From the IMG/VR virus record IMGVR_UViG_3300046010_007449, positions 1-31,659 of that record: a stretch of 31,659 bases of DNA; one strand, 5' to 3'. This DNA is from a virus. Shown piece by piece: positions 21,553 through 30,525 of the stretch. Under the pieces are notes generated by a model, which had not been told where the DNA came from, ran no database searches, and worked only from the letters and a program-made list of their open reading frames with translations. The position numbers and the translations under genes are program-made. The first letter of the stretch is position 1. Each line of letters starts with the position of its first letter.

Positions 21553-22869
21553 ATGGATGAAATTTTAAATCTAGTAGAACAATATATTAAAGAAAAGGAT
21601 TCTAAGAAAGAATGGATTCCAGGAAAAGATTTAGTACAATATGCAGGTAATTATTTTGATGAAAAAGAATATGTAGCCGCAGTAAAAACTTTGCTAGGAG
21701 GTTGGTTAGTATTAAATCAAGAAGGCATTCGATTTGAATCTAGATTTCCTAAAAGATTAGGTAAAAAATTAGGTATTTTAACTAATAGTGGTTCTAGCGC
21801 CAATTTATTGATGTTAGCAGCATTAACATCGAAACGGGGTATGAATTTGCCTAAAGGCACTAAAGTATTGACTCCGATAGCTGGATTTCCTACAACAATT
21901 AATCCGATATTACAATTAGGATTCACTCCTGTATTCGTTGATATTGAATTAGATTCATTAAATTTGGATTTAGACCAGGTAGAACAGAAATTAAAAGAAG
22001 ATCCAGAAATTAAAGTAATTACCTTTGCTCACGTATTAGGTAATCCGCCGAACATGGATCGTTTAATGGAATTAGTTGAAAAATACAATTTAATTTTCTT
22101 AGAAGATTGTTGCGATGCATTAGGGTCTTCATATAAAGGGCAAATGCTAGGTTCATATGGTAAAATGGCAAGTTGTTCATTTTACCCAGCACATCATATC
22201 ACAATGGGTGAAGGTGGATTTGTAGCGTGTAATGATATGGAAACAGAACGCATCCTAAGAAGTTTTAGAGACTGGGGTCGTGGATGTTATTGTGTAGGTA
22301 AACAAAACCAACTTGAATGTGGTATGTGTAATCAAAGATTCAATAATTGGTTACCAGCATTACCGGATGATGTATTTGATCACAAATATGTTTATGAAGA
22401 AATTGGTTATAATTTAAAGCCAATTGAAATGCAAGCTGCCATGGCATTTGTGCAAATGCAAAAATTAGAAGAAATAGGCCAAATTCGAAGAAAGAATCAT
22501 AAATTAATTACTTCTATCTTTGAAAAATACAGTGAATATTTTATTTTACCTAAAGCAACTGATGGTGCAGATCCAGATTGGTTTGCAGTTGCATTGACAG
22601 TAAAAGATGGAGCTGGATTTAGTAGAGCAGATTTTTGCCAATTTTTAGAATCAAATAAAATTCAAACACGTCCATATTTTGCAGGTAACATTATGTTGCA
22701 ACCAGCATACCAAGGAATCATGGATTCTGAACAAGTAATCAAAGATTTTCCGGTAGCACGAAAAGTAACGACTGACACATTCTTTTTAGGTTGTAGTCCC
22801 GTAATTACAGAGCAACAAATTGAATACATTGGTACAATTGTAGATAAATTTTTTAGTGAGTTAAAATGA
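21553..22869 (+). CDS. rfbH: NDP-4-keto-6-deoxyhexose 3-dehydrase (E1/RfbH-like)
   Basis: A 438-residue PLP enzyme of the sugar aminotransferase fold. The active-site Lys is replaced by His (H214 in FYPAHHITMGEGG), the hallmark of 3-dehydrases that remove the C3 hydroxyl. Cysteines C245, C247, C256 and C259 (GCYCVGKQNQLECGMC) match the [2Fe-2S] region of CDP-6-deoxy-4-hexulose 3-dehydrase E1, whose length (437) is also matched. DHKYVYEEIGYNLKPIEMQAA is the family signature. ColD, the GDP-sugar enzyme of colitose synthesis, lacks the cluster. No CDP-glucose dehydratase or E3 reductase is seen here; the neighbours handle GDP sugars, so the true substrate is open. Confidence 0.9.
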   Translation: MDEILNLVEQYIKEKDSKKEWIPGKDLVQYAGNYFDEKEYVAAVKTLLGGWLVLNQEGIRFESRFPKRLGKKLGILTNSGSSANLLMLAALTSKRGMNLPKGTKVLTPIAGFPTTINPILQLGFTPVFVDIELDSLNLDLDQVEQKLKEDPEIKVITFAHVLGNPPNMDRLMELVEKYNLIFLEDCCDALGSSYKGQMLGSYGKMASCSFYPAHHITMGEGGFVACNDMETERILRSFRDWGRGCYCVGKQNQLECGMCNQRFNNWLPALPDDVFDHKYVYEEIGYNLKPIEMQAAMAFVQMQKLEEIGQIRRKNHKLITSIFEKYSEYFILPKATDGADPDWFAVALTVKDGAGFSRADFCQFLESNKIQTRPYFAGNIMLQPAYQGIMDSEQVIKDFPVARKVTTDTFFLGCSPVITEQQIEYIGTIVDKFFSELK

Positions 22870-23765
22870 AAAGATTAGTTACCGGTGGTACTGGTTTAGT
22901 TGGATCTGCAATATATGCAGATGTAAAAGTCGGGCGAAATTATAATTTAACTGATTCTAATACATGTGATGCAATGTTTTCTAAATATCAACCAACACAC
23001 GTAATACATTGTGCAGCAAAAGTTGGTGGATTAGGCGGAAATATGAATTACAAGGGTGAGTATTTTCATGACAATATTTTGATTAATACAAATGTTATCG
23101 AATCTGCTAGAAAACATGGAGTTACGAATTTAGTTTCATTTTTATCTACATGTATATTTCCAGATAATATTGAATATCCGCTAACAGAGAAAAAAATACA
23201 TTTGGGTGAGCCTCATTTTTCAAATTATCCGTATGCATATGCAAAAAGAATGGCTGATATTCAAATTAGAGCATACCGAGAACAATATGGAGTAAAGTAT
23301 ACATCAGTAATACCATGCAATATATATGGTCCTAATGATAATTTTTCATTAGAGCATGGACACGTAATTCCTATGTTAATGCATAAATTATACTTAGCTC
23401 AACAACGTAATGAAGATTTCATTGTTTGGGGCACCGGAAAGCCATTACGAGAATTTATCTTTTCTAAAGATGTAGCAAAGTTAGCAGAATGGGCATTACA
23501 TAATTATGATGAATCGGAACCAATCATATTTAGTACTTCGAATGAAATTAGTATTATGGATTTGGTAGATTTATTAGTAAAAGAATTTGAATTTAAAGGA
23601 AAAGTTATATTTGATACAACTAAACCCGATGGACAATTTAAAAAACCATCGGATAACAGCAAATTAAAATCATATCTTCCGAAGTTTGAATTTACTTCAA
23701 TTGAAGAAGGTATAAGAGAAACAGTACATTGGTTTAAAGAAAATTATGACACAGCAAGGAAATAA
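22866..23765 (+). CDS. fcl: GDP-L-fucose synthase
   Basis: An extended short-chain dehydrogenase of 299 residues that epimerises and reduces GDP-4-keto-6-deoxymannose to GDP-L-fucose. VTGGTGLVGSAI is the NADP loop. CAAKVGGLGGN and LSTCIFPDN match the family motifs AAxVGGIxxN and SSCIYP. The catalytic Y-x3-K is in PYAYAKRM. CNIYGPNDNF and WGTGKPLREFIFSKDVA are also typical. It overlaps the 3-dehydrase gene by 4 bases and the gmd gene by 20. Confidence 0.95.
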   Translation: MKRLVTGGTGLVGSAIYADVKVGRNYNLTDSNTCDAMFSKYQPTHVIHCAAKVGGLGGNMNYKGEYFHDNILINTNVIESARKHGVTNLVSFLSTCIFPDNIEYPLTEKKIHLGEPHFSNYPYAYAKRMADIQIRAYREQYGVKYTSVIPCNIYGPNDNFSLEHGHVIPMLMHKLYLAQQRNEDFIVWGTGKPLREFIFSKDVAKLAEWALHNYDESEPIIFSTSNEISIMDLVDLLVKEFEFKGKVIFDTTKPDGQFKKPSDNSKLKSYLPKFEFTSIEEGIRETVHWFKENYDTARK

Positions 23766-24729
23766 AATAGCACTTATTACAGGTATCAACGGACAAGATG
23801 GTTCGTATTTATCTGAATTTTTATTAGAAAAAGGATATGAGGTCCACGGGATTCTAAAAAGAAATTCTGTATCAGAAAATCAGACAGCGCGATTGGATAA
23901 AGTATATTCTAGATTAAAATTGCATTATGCTGATATGTCAGACTTATCATCATTGATACGAGTTATTCAAGAAATACAACCAGACGAAATTTATAATTTA
24001 GCAGCACAATCCCACGTAAGAATTAGTTTCGATCAACCTTTATATACAGCTAACGTAACTGGGTTGGGTGCATTAAATCTTTTAGAAGCAGTTAAACTAT
24101 CAAAACCAGATTGTAAAGTTTATCAAGCATCATCATCGGAAATGTTTGGGAATACAATCGACACAGATGGATATCAAAGAGAAACTACGGCAATGAATCC
24201 AGTATCTCCCTATGGATGTGCTAAGGTATTTGCATACAACATAAGTAGAAACTACCGTAATTCATATAAAATGTTCGTATCTAACGGCATTTTATTCAAT
24301 CACGAATCGCCTAGACGCGGAACAAATTTCGTAACAAATAAAGTAGTAAAAGAAGCCGTAAAAATTAAATTAGGTTTATCCGATCAATTGCGGTTAGGTA
24401 ATTTAAGTGCTACGAGAGATTGGGGTCACGCAAAAGATTATGTACGTGCAATGTGGATGATATTACAATTAGATGAACCAAATGATTTTGTTTGTTCAAC
24501 GGGTATATCACATTCGGTGCAATATTTATGCGAATATGTTTTTTCTAAATTGGATTTGAATTGGAGAGAATATGTAAAAGCTGATTCAAAATTTTTAAGA
24601 CCTGAAGAATTACATGATCTCAAAGGAGATTGTACTAAATTAAAAACAGCAACCGGTTGGGAACCTGATTATACATTTGAATCAATGCTTGATGAAATGA
24701 TTGCATATTGGATGGAGTTTTATAAATGA
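23746..24729 (+). CDS. gmd: GDP-mannose 4,6-dehydratase
   Basis: Converts GDP-D-mannose to GDP-4-keto-6-deoxy-D-mannose, the substrate of the fcl product next door. ITGINGQDGSYLSEFLL is the GMD nucleotide-binding start; AAQSHVRISFDQP, YQASSSEMFG, the Y-x3-K in SPYGCAK, and NHESPRRGTNFVTNKV are diagnostic. The 327-residue length is a little short of E. coli Gmd (373). The ATG lies inside the end of fcl. Together the pair makes GDP-fucose from host GDP-mannose. Confidence 0.96.
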   Translation: MTQQGNKIALITGINGQDGSYLSEFLLEKGYEVHGILKRNSVSENQTARLDKVYSRLKLHYADMSDLSSLIRVIQEIQPDEIYNLAAQSHVRISFDQPLYTANVTGLGALNLLEAVKLSKPDCKVYQASSSEMFGNTIDTDGYQRETTAMNPVSPYGCAKVFAYNISRNYRNSYKMFVSNGILFNHESPRRGTNFVTNKVVKEAVKIKLGLSDQLRLGNLSATRDWGHAKDYVRAMWMILQLDEPNDFVCSTGISHSVQYLCEYVFSKLDLNWREYVKADSKFLRPEELHDLKGDCTKLKTATGWEPDYTFESMLDEMIAYWMEFYK

Positions 24730-25736
24730 AAATAGCATTTTTAACAGAGATGGGATTTGAAGGAAAGATTCCTGCAGATCACACTAATATGAGAACGGAA
24801 TTTGCTTGGATGCATGCATTAGATGCAGATCATTATAATATACAAAATTATAATTCAATTATTGGGTATGACATTGTCATTATATTGTTCCCGCAGGGCA
24901 ATGTTATGGTAGATACCCATGGCGTAGAAATATCAGCTAGAAAACATGATGTATTAGGATCTATTTTAGAAACTGATTTAGTCAATGTATTAAAATCTAA
25001 TAATAAAATTATTTGTCATATGCAAGAAGGCCCGATTTGGTTATTCAATGAATATGACTTAAATGTACAATTTAATTATTATAATAAGTTAAATGATTTT
25101 GATTTATTATTGGCACACAATGAAAGTGATGTTTTATGGTATAAAGGTTTATTTCCAAATAAGACAGTCGAAGTTATGCCAACATTAATGATTGAACACC
25201 ATTTGCAAAACTTCATAAATTATAAAACAGACAATGTTATCATTGGAGGTAATTTTTCTAGATGGTACGGCGGCTTTCAGAGCTTTATCGTTGCAAATGA
25301 ATTTGATGGAGAAAAATGGACTCAAGATTCTCATTCTAAACGAACAAATGAAGAACATATCGAAGGATTAAATCATTTACCTAGATTAATGTGGGTAGAA
25401 TGGATGAAACAATTGTCTACATTCAAATATGCAATACATTTAATGCCAACCGTAGCAGCAGGTACATTTAGTTTAAATTGTGCTTATTTTGGAATTCCAT
25501 GTATAGGAAATAAAAAATTAGATACACAAAAATTATGTCATCCAGAATTATCAGTTGATGTTGAAGATATTGATATGGCTAGGCAATTAGCTTATAAACT
25601 TAACACAGACTCTGAATTTTTTATGCATTGTAGTAAAGTAGCAAAAGAAAATTATACAAAATATTATGATTTAGAATTGTGGAAATTAAAAATGTATGAT
25701 ATCTTTAAAGAAACTATTAAAAAAGGAAATATATGA
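24726..25736 (+). CDS. Glycosyltransferase-like protein, 336 residues
   Basis: Probably a GT-B type enzyme. It has an N-terminal Rossmann half (KIAFLTEMGFEGKIP, DIVIILFPQG, KIICHMQEGP, DLLLAHNESDVLWYKGLFPN) and a second half with NVIIGGNFSRWYGG, then FKYAIHLMPTVAAGTFSLNCAYFGIPCIGN, resembling the donor-site helix of GT4-like proteins. The usual E-x7-E is not present, so the family is uncertain. It overlaps gmd and the following methyltransferase gene by 4 bases each. Confidence 0.72.
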   Translation: MKIAFLTEMGFEGKIPADHTNMRTEFAWMHALDADHYNIQNYNSIIGYDIVIILFPQGNVMVDTHGVEISARKHDVLGSILETDLVNVLKSNNKIICHMQEGPIWLFNEYDLNVQFNYYNKLNDFDLLLAHNESDVLWYKGLFPNKTVEVMPTLMIEHHLQNFINYKTDNVIIGGNFSRWYGGFQSFIVANEFDGEKWTQDSHSKRTNEEHIEGLNHLPRLMWVEWMKQLSTFKYAIHLMPTVAAGTFSLNCAYFGIPCIGNKKLDTQKLCHPELSVDVEDIDMARQLAYKLNTDSEFFMHCSKVAKENYTKYYDLELWKLKMYDIFKETIKKGNI

Positions 25737-26464
25737 ATAAATTTGAAATAAAAGGTACTAAATTAGTCGAAATACCATATCTAGAACGCGAACTAGAAAA
25801 ACAAGTTGAATCTGATAAAATTTTAATTGTTGGAGAACGTATTGCAACTGAAGGAATTCTTCAAGCAGTTTTAAAAAGACCATTTGATTCATGTTTATGT
25901 ACTGATATTATGCCTATGGGTGCTAAAAGTACATTAGAATATATTATCGATACTGATAACAGAGTTTCATTTATACAACAAGATTTTATCGAAGCTGATG
26001 AAGAAACAAAATACAAATATATTATATGTATTAATGTATTAGAACATTTCGGAATGAATTTTGCAGAATTTTCAGGATTTTCTGGTGAGTACGCCGGCGA
26101 TGATTTTATTCGATGGAATCATGATTTACGTGCAATAGAAAAAATGATAACGTTATTGGATGATTCAGAAGATGCAAAAATAATTATTACAGTTCCAGCT
26201 GGACAACCAATAATGTCTGGTGATATTAATCCTGGTAATAAGATGCCATTTCTTCGAAGATATGATTGTGATAGAATACAATTGATTGAACAATTGGCAA
26301 CTAGAAATAAATGTAACATTGAAAATACATTTTATTTTTCTGAAAATTTTAATGATTGGTTTGAAACATCAATTGACGCAACAACAATGCAATATGCATC
26401 AACAAATAATCCATATTCTCCAAATCTAATTTGGGCGTTTACATTGCAAAAAAATCAAAAATAA
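25733..26464 (+). CDS. SAM-dependent methyltransferase-like protein
   Basis: A 243-residue class I methyltransferase-like fold: ILIVGERIATEG (motif I position, though the usual G-x-G-x-G is degenerate), CLCTDIMPMG (acidic residue after strand 2), VSFIQQDFIEAD (motif II), and YIICINVLEHFG (motif IV region, with the common VLEH). It probably methylates a sugar or a glycan terminus in this cluster, as phage and LPS loci often do, but the substrate cannot be read. It overlaps the next gene by one base (TAATG). Confidence 0.75.
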   Translation: MNKFEIKGTKLVEIPYLERELEKQVESDKILIVGERIATEGILQAVLKRPFDSCLCTDIMPMGAKSTLEYIIDTDNRVSFIQQDFIEADEETKYKYIICINVLEHFGMNFAEFSGFSGEYAGDDFIRWNHDLRAIEKMITLLDDSEDAKIIITVPAGQPIMSGDINPGNKMPFLRRYDCDRIQLIEQLATRNKCNIENTFYFSENFNDWFETSIDATTMQYASTNNPYSPNLIWAFTLQKNQK

Positions 26465-28107
26465 TGAAACAAAATAAATTTAGGATCGTAACACCTTCAT
26501 ACAATAATGAAGAATGGGTTGAATTTAATATTGCTAGCATATTAAATCAAACATATACTAATTATGAAGTTTTATATCTTTGTGATGCATCTACCGATAC
26601 GACATTTGAACGAGTTACTGAACTAGTAGGAGATAATCCTAAATTTAAACTTATCAATAGATCTGAGAATAAAGGTGCAATGTATAATTATTCTCATGAA
26701 TTGGAAGAATTTTTAGCTGACGATGATAGTATCATGATTCATCTAGATGGTGATGATTGGTTATATGATGAAACAGTCTTAGAAAAATTTAATCAATATT
26801 ATAATGAGCATGATTGTTGGATGACATACGGTGGCTTTATTGCATGGAATGGGTTTGATGAAGAACCAACATTACCATATCCGCAATCAACACCATTTCC
26901 AGATTTCATACATCAACATAAATTATATCGACAAGATTATTGGCGAGCAAGTCATTTACGTACATATCGATCCTTTTTATACAAGGCAATCAATATGAAT
27001 GATTTTGTTTCTAAATTAGATAATAAATTATATTGGCACGCAGCTGATTTAGCAATGCAATATCCATGTTTAGAAATGTGTACTCCAGAAAAAATTGGAT
27101 TGATTGATTTTTATGCGTGTGTATATAATCATAGTAAATCTAATCAAGTACGAACACATGAACGCGAAAGTGTTGATAATAGTAAATATGAATTTGAGAT
27201 TCGCAATAAAAAACATTACAAAGAAGGTTTAAGTGGAGAAACATTGCCGCAAGTAAATGTAATTGGCGATTTCCGAGAACGAAATAGTATACCTAAAACG
27301 TTTTCATATACATATGGATTATCCGATGGCGAGTTTGATATAACATTGATTCAAGATATGGATATTATTAAATTCATTAATGGTGAGATAACTATTAACA
27401 GAGGTAAAATTATTGCCGATATACATGAAGCTCCGCATTTATTACAACAAAATCAAGTATATGACGCAGTTAAACAAAATGCCGATAAATTTGATAGAAT
27501 TTTAACATTTGATTCAGAATTATTGAAATTACCCAATGCTGTGTTTAGAAATGGTGGATATGAATCAGTTTTAAATAAAAATGTTCATTCACAAGAATAT
27601 CCTTTATTACAAGATGAATCTTTATATAAAATTTATGATAAAACAAAATTAATATCATTTATTACATCAAATAAAGTAATGACTAAAGGTCATCAATTTA
27701 GAATCAATTGTGCACAAACATTAATGTCTAAACAAGTTAATGTTGATTATTTTGGTCAAGGAATTAATGATATTGTAGGTAAGATTGAAGGATTACAAGA
27801 TTATAGATTCTCGATAACTATTGAGAATGGAAGATATGATAATTATTTTACAGAAAAAATATTAGATTGTTTTCTAACTGGTACTATTCCAATTTATAAC
27901 GGATGTGAAAATATTTCGGAATTTTTTGATATGAATGGAATCATTGTATTCGATACAATTGATGAATTACATGATATTATTTCTAATTTAACAGATTCAG
28001 ATTATGAATCTAAAAAAGATGCAATACAGCGAAATTTTGAATTAGCAAAACAATATGCATATAATAATGATCGAGTATTTGATAAATTTCTTAAAGATTT
28101 AATTTGA
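26464..28107 (+). CDS. Two-domain glycosyltransferase: GT2 fused to GT10 fucosyltransferase
   Basis: A 547-residue fusion. Residues 1 to about 240 are a GT2 domain: FRIVTPSYNNEEWVEFNIAS, SENKGAMYNY, and the metal motif HLDGDDW (about 93-99). The C-terminal part, about 385-547, is GT10 (alpha-1,3-fucosyltransferase family): YRFSITIENGRYDNYFTEKI (about 449-468) followed by LTGTIPIYNG matches the GDP-fucose-binding signature FxIxxENS..xdYxTEKl....GxVPIyxG. GT10 enzymes use GDP-fucose, made by gmd and fcl 2-4 kb upstream. The middle part (about 240-385) is less clear. ATG 26464 was chosen over 26431, which lies inside the methyltransferase gene. Confidence 0.9.
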   Translation: MKQNKFRIVTPSYNNEEWVEFNIASILNQTYTNYEVLYLCDASTDTTFERVTELVGDNPKFKLINRSENKGAMYNYSHELEEFLADDDSIMIHLDGDDWLYDETVLEKFNQYYNEHDCWMTYGGFIAWNGFDEEPTLPYPQSTPFPDFIHQHKLYRQDYWRASHLRTYRSFLYKAINMNDFVSKLDNKLYWHAADLAMQYPCLEMCTPEKIGLIDFYACVYNHSKSNQVRTHERESVDNSKYEFEIRNKKHYKEGLSGETLPQVNVIGDFRERNSIPKTFSYTYGLSDGEFDITLIQDMDIIKFINGEITINRGKIIADIHEAPHLLQQNQVYDAVKQNADKFDRILTFDSELLKLPNAVFRNGGYESVLNKNVHSQEYPLLQDESLYKIYDKTKLISFITSNKVMTKGHQFRINCAQTLMSKQVNVDYFGQGINDIVGKIEGLQDYRFSITIENGRYDNYFTEKILDCFLTGTIPIYNGCENISEFFDMNGIIVFDTIDELHDIISNLTDSDYESKKDAIQRNFELAKQYAYNNDRVFDKFLKDLI

Positions 28108-28125
28108 AAATAAAGAAAAATTTAT

Positions 28126-28131
28126 TATAAT
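28126..28131 (+). promoter_or_regulatory. Possible -10 element
   Basis: TATAAT within TTTATTATAATAAA in the 32-base gap after the GT2-GT10 gene, 8 bases before ATG 28140. The wider string resembles the ATATTTATAWTAAA motif. Confidence 0.3.
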
Positions 28132-28139
28132 AAATAAAC

Positions 28140-28919
28140 ATGTATAGATTATTACACCCTACCCAGCCCAATTCTGGAATGTTTGCATTTATATGGCAAA
28201 CAATTAGAGCAATGTATCATTATCCAAATGATAACTATTATGTTTGGTTTGGAAGAGAATCTTGTTATTTTGATGAAGAAATGTATCAACAACAAGATAT
28301 TAGCAATGTATGGGATTATTATTTCAAACAACCACATACGAATACGATGCCAACCGAAATAAGTTCAGAAGTTGGATTACTACATGATGAATTTAGTGAA
28401 TTTCGAGATATTCTTTTAACACCAGATGTATATGAAAAACGCAGAGCTGAATATCATGATATCATAACAAAACATGTACATTTACTCCCACACGTTCAAC
28501 AAAAGATTGATGCATTTTATGAACAAAATTTTAAAGATACGAAAATATTAGGAGTTCATTGCAGAGGTACCGATCATCCGGATAAAAAAAATATGTCATA
28601 CTATATCGAACAAATTTCAAAATATGTTGATGATTATGATTATATCTTTATAGCATCTGATGAACAATATAGAGTTGATTGTATTAAACACGCATTTGGT
28701 GATAAAGTTATCGAATATGATGTAACATTTAGAAGTATATCAGAATCTCCATTGCATTATCATAATTCATATCAATGTAGCAAATATTATATTGGTGAGG
28801 ATGTGATTATTGAAGCATACTTATTAGCTAAAGTTAACATGTTGTTATGTTGCACTGGCTCAAATGTAAACTATTTTATTCGCGCATTAAATTTAAACTT
28901 AAAATATTCATACTTATGA
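28140..28919 (+). CDS. Candidate GT23-like fucosyltransferase
   Basis: A 259-residue protein. ILGVHCRGTDHPDKK (about residues 135-149) matches motif I of the alpha-1,6/O-fucosyltransferase group (NodZ, FUT8: GxHxRxTDK). DYIFIASDEQYRVDCIKHAFGD is the next conserved strand-helix. DVIIEAYLLAKVNMLLCCTGSNVN is the final donor-binding region (compare DLxxLSxxDxxVxTxSSNV). It is shorter than NodZ (about 320). Given GDP-fucose synthesis in the same run, a second fucosyltransferase is plausible. It overlaps the next gene by 4 bases. Confidence 0.72.
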   Translation: MYRLLHPTQPNSGMFAFIWQTIRAMYHYPNDNYYVWFGRESCYFDEEMYQQQDISNVWDYYFKQPHTNTMPTEISSEVGLLHDEFSEFRDILLTPDVYEKRRAEYHDIITKHVHLLPHVQQKIDAFYEQNFKDTKILGVHCRGTDHPDKKNMSYYIEQISKYVDDYDYIFIASDEQYRVDCIKHAFGDKVIEYDVTFRSISESPLHYHNSYQCSKYYIGEDVIIEAYLLAKVNMLLCCTGSNVNYFIRALNLNLKYSYL

Positions 28920-29887
28920 TACAAATTAATTTATTTAACAGTTCAGAAAGTCAATATAGATTGCCGCTTGTTAAAGCTGCATTAAAAGAATTTTCTAATA
29001 TTAAATCTGAAAACAAACAAAAAGTACATCTCGTTGTATATTTCCATGAAAAAAATGAAGAAGTATGGAATGAATTATTATATCCTGTAATCGAAGCAGG
29101 TATTGATGTTTCAGTAGCAGCAATGCCAGCTGATACATATATGGATAAGGTTACTATTGCAACCCAATCTGAATATCCTTATTTATGTAAATGGGATGAT
29201 GATGTATTTATCAATCGATATGTCTGGGACTTCATGATCGAAAATGTATCAGTTGTCGATCGACCAGATGTGAGTGTTTTAGCACCTACATTATCTAATG
29301 GTATGCCATCATTAGGTTTATTTATTGAAGATTTTTTAAATGAAGCGGAAACGTCAAAAGTACATGAAATTTTCTTAAAGGATAACGTTGTACCGGATAT
29401 TTGGGGATGTAATCATCATGCAGTATACAATGCTGTAAAAAATATGGATCATTGGGATGATAGAAAGTATTGGAAACTTGTCGATACAAATAATCCAATT
29501 AAAAATACAAATCATCCGTGGCATATGTTTTTAGCAAAAGGTTTGCACCCAGGTAGATTTTCATATGATTACAATATGTTCTTAGCAAAACATGCAGAAA
29601 ATAATATCGAAAAATTATTAGAACCAAATGATTATTTTTTAGATACATATAAAGCTCCATATTTTTGTAATAATTTATTTATTTCAACAACGGAATTTTT
29701 TAGAGAATCGCAAAAACTTTTCTTCAATCATTGGGATGAAGGACAAATGACAGCGTATATGAATTTACTTGATCAAGTACCAATGTTTGTCAGAAACTGT
29801 TACGGTATACAACCTGCATATGGATGTACTGTTAATCAAAAAGAAATTGAAAATTATTATATATCTAACATATTTGAAAAACTATGA
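28916..29887 (+). CDS. GT-A-like glycosyltransferase, 323 residues
   Basis: I cannot name the family. LCKWDDDVFINRYVWDFMIE (about residues 93-112) is a typical GT-A metal motif (DDD) followed by a helix, with strands VHLVVYFHE and IDVSVAAMPAD before it. HPWHMFLAKGLHPGRFSYDY could be the acceptor-side loop. The ATG at 28916 overlaps the previous stop (ATGA); an earlier in-frame ATG at 28847 lies inside the preceding gene. It overlaps the next gene by 4 bases. Confidence 0.7.
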   Translation: MIQINLFNSSESQYRLPLVKAALKEFSNIKSENKQKVHLVVYFHEKNEEVWNELLYPVIEAGIDVSVAAMPADTYMDKVTIATQSEYPYLCKWDDDVFINRYVWDFMIENVSVVDRPDVSVLAPTLSNGMPSLGLFIEDFLNEAETSKVHEIFLKDNVVPDIWGCNHHAVYNAVKNMDHWDDRKYWKLVDTNNPIKNTNHPWHMFLAKGLHPGRFSYDYNMFLAKHAENNIEKLLEPNDYFLDTYKAPYFCNNLFISTTEFFRESQKLFFNHWDEGQMTAYMNLLDQVPMFVRNCYGIQPAYGCTVNQKEIENYYISNIFEKL

Positions 29888-30525
29888 AACAATTATTAAA
29901 TGTAGATTTAATATCTATTAACTGTGTCAATCCTGAACAAAGTGTAAAAGCATTATTACATAGTTCGCAACATATAGAATTTGGATCAATAAAATTATTT
30001 GCACATTATAAACCAGATAATTTACCAGATCATATTCAATATATTCAAACTGAAAAATTAACACATCAAACAATCAATTGGTTTGCATTAAACAAATTAT
30101 CAGATTTTATTGACAATGAATATATGTTATCAATTCATGATGATGGTTTTATTATCAACCCGCATTTATGGTCAGACGAATTTTTAAAATATGATTATAT
30201 CGGTGCGCCATGGCCAGTACTGGATTGGTGTTCGAAGAATCGAGTAGGTAATGGAGGATTTGTTTTAAAAAGTAAAAAATTCATGAATTTAGAACAATCA
30301 CTTCCTAAATCAGATGATCATAATGATACTGTAGTAACTAATACATACTATGACTTCTTTAAAATGTATGGTTGTAAATATGCACCTATAGATGTTGCAA
30401 TGAAATTTTCATTAGAACATGCAATACCAGAATGCGAATATAATTTAGAAAATACATTTGGCTTTCATGGAAAATTAGATGAACAAGCATTAAACAAAAT
30501 TAAATTATTGGAGAAATATGATTGA
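29884..30525 (+). CDS. DUF5672-like glycosyltransferase-related protein, copy 1
   Basis: A 213-residue protein. The core IHDDGFIINPHLWSDEFLKY then DYIGAPWP and RVGNGGFVLKSKKF match the DUF5672 family, thought to be glycosyltransferase-like: a D-x-D-type acidic motif, then YDYIGAPW and VGNGGFSLRS. The next gene is a tandem paralogue, and the two share a 74-base identical stretch. C-terminal KYAPIDVAMKFSLE and FGFHGK are also shared. It overlaps the next gene by 8 bases. Confidence 0.82.
   Translation: MKQLLNVDLISINCVNPEQSVKALLHSSQHIEFGSIKLFAHYKPDNLPDHIQYIQTEKLTHQTINWFALNKLSDFIDNEYMLSIHDDGFIINPHLWSDEFLKYDYIGAPWPVLDWCSKNRVGNGGFVLKSKKFMNLEQSLPKSDDHNDTVVTNTYYDFFKMYGCKYAPIDVAMKFSLEHAIPECEYNLENTFGFHGKLDEQALNKIKLLEKYD
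30133..30206 (+). repeat. 74-base direct repeat, copy 1 (in DUF5672-like gene 1)
   Basis: Bases 30133-30206 are identical to 30770-30843, in the same frame of the neighbouring paralogue. After one mismatch, 8 more bases match. The block encodes the core motif from IHDDGF to YIGA. Flanking parts of the two genes differ much more. Confidence 0.95.

Noticed and set aside
21553-22869. Reading this enzyme as an ordinary sugar aminotransferase
   Set aside because: The PLP-binding Lys is replaced by His and iron-sulfur cysteines are present, as in 3-dehydrases, so transamination is unlikely.
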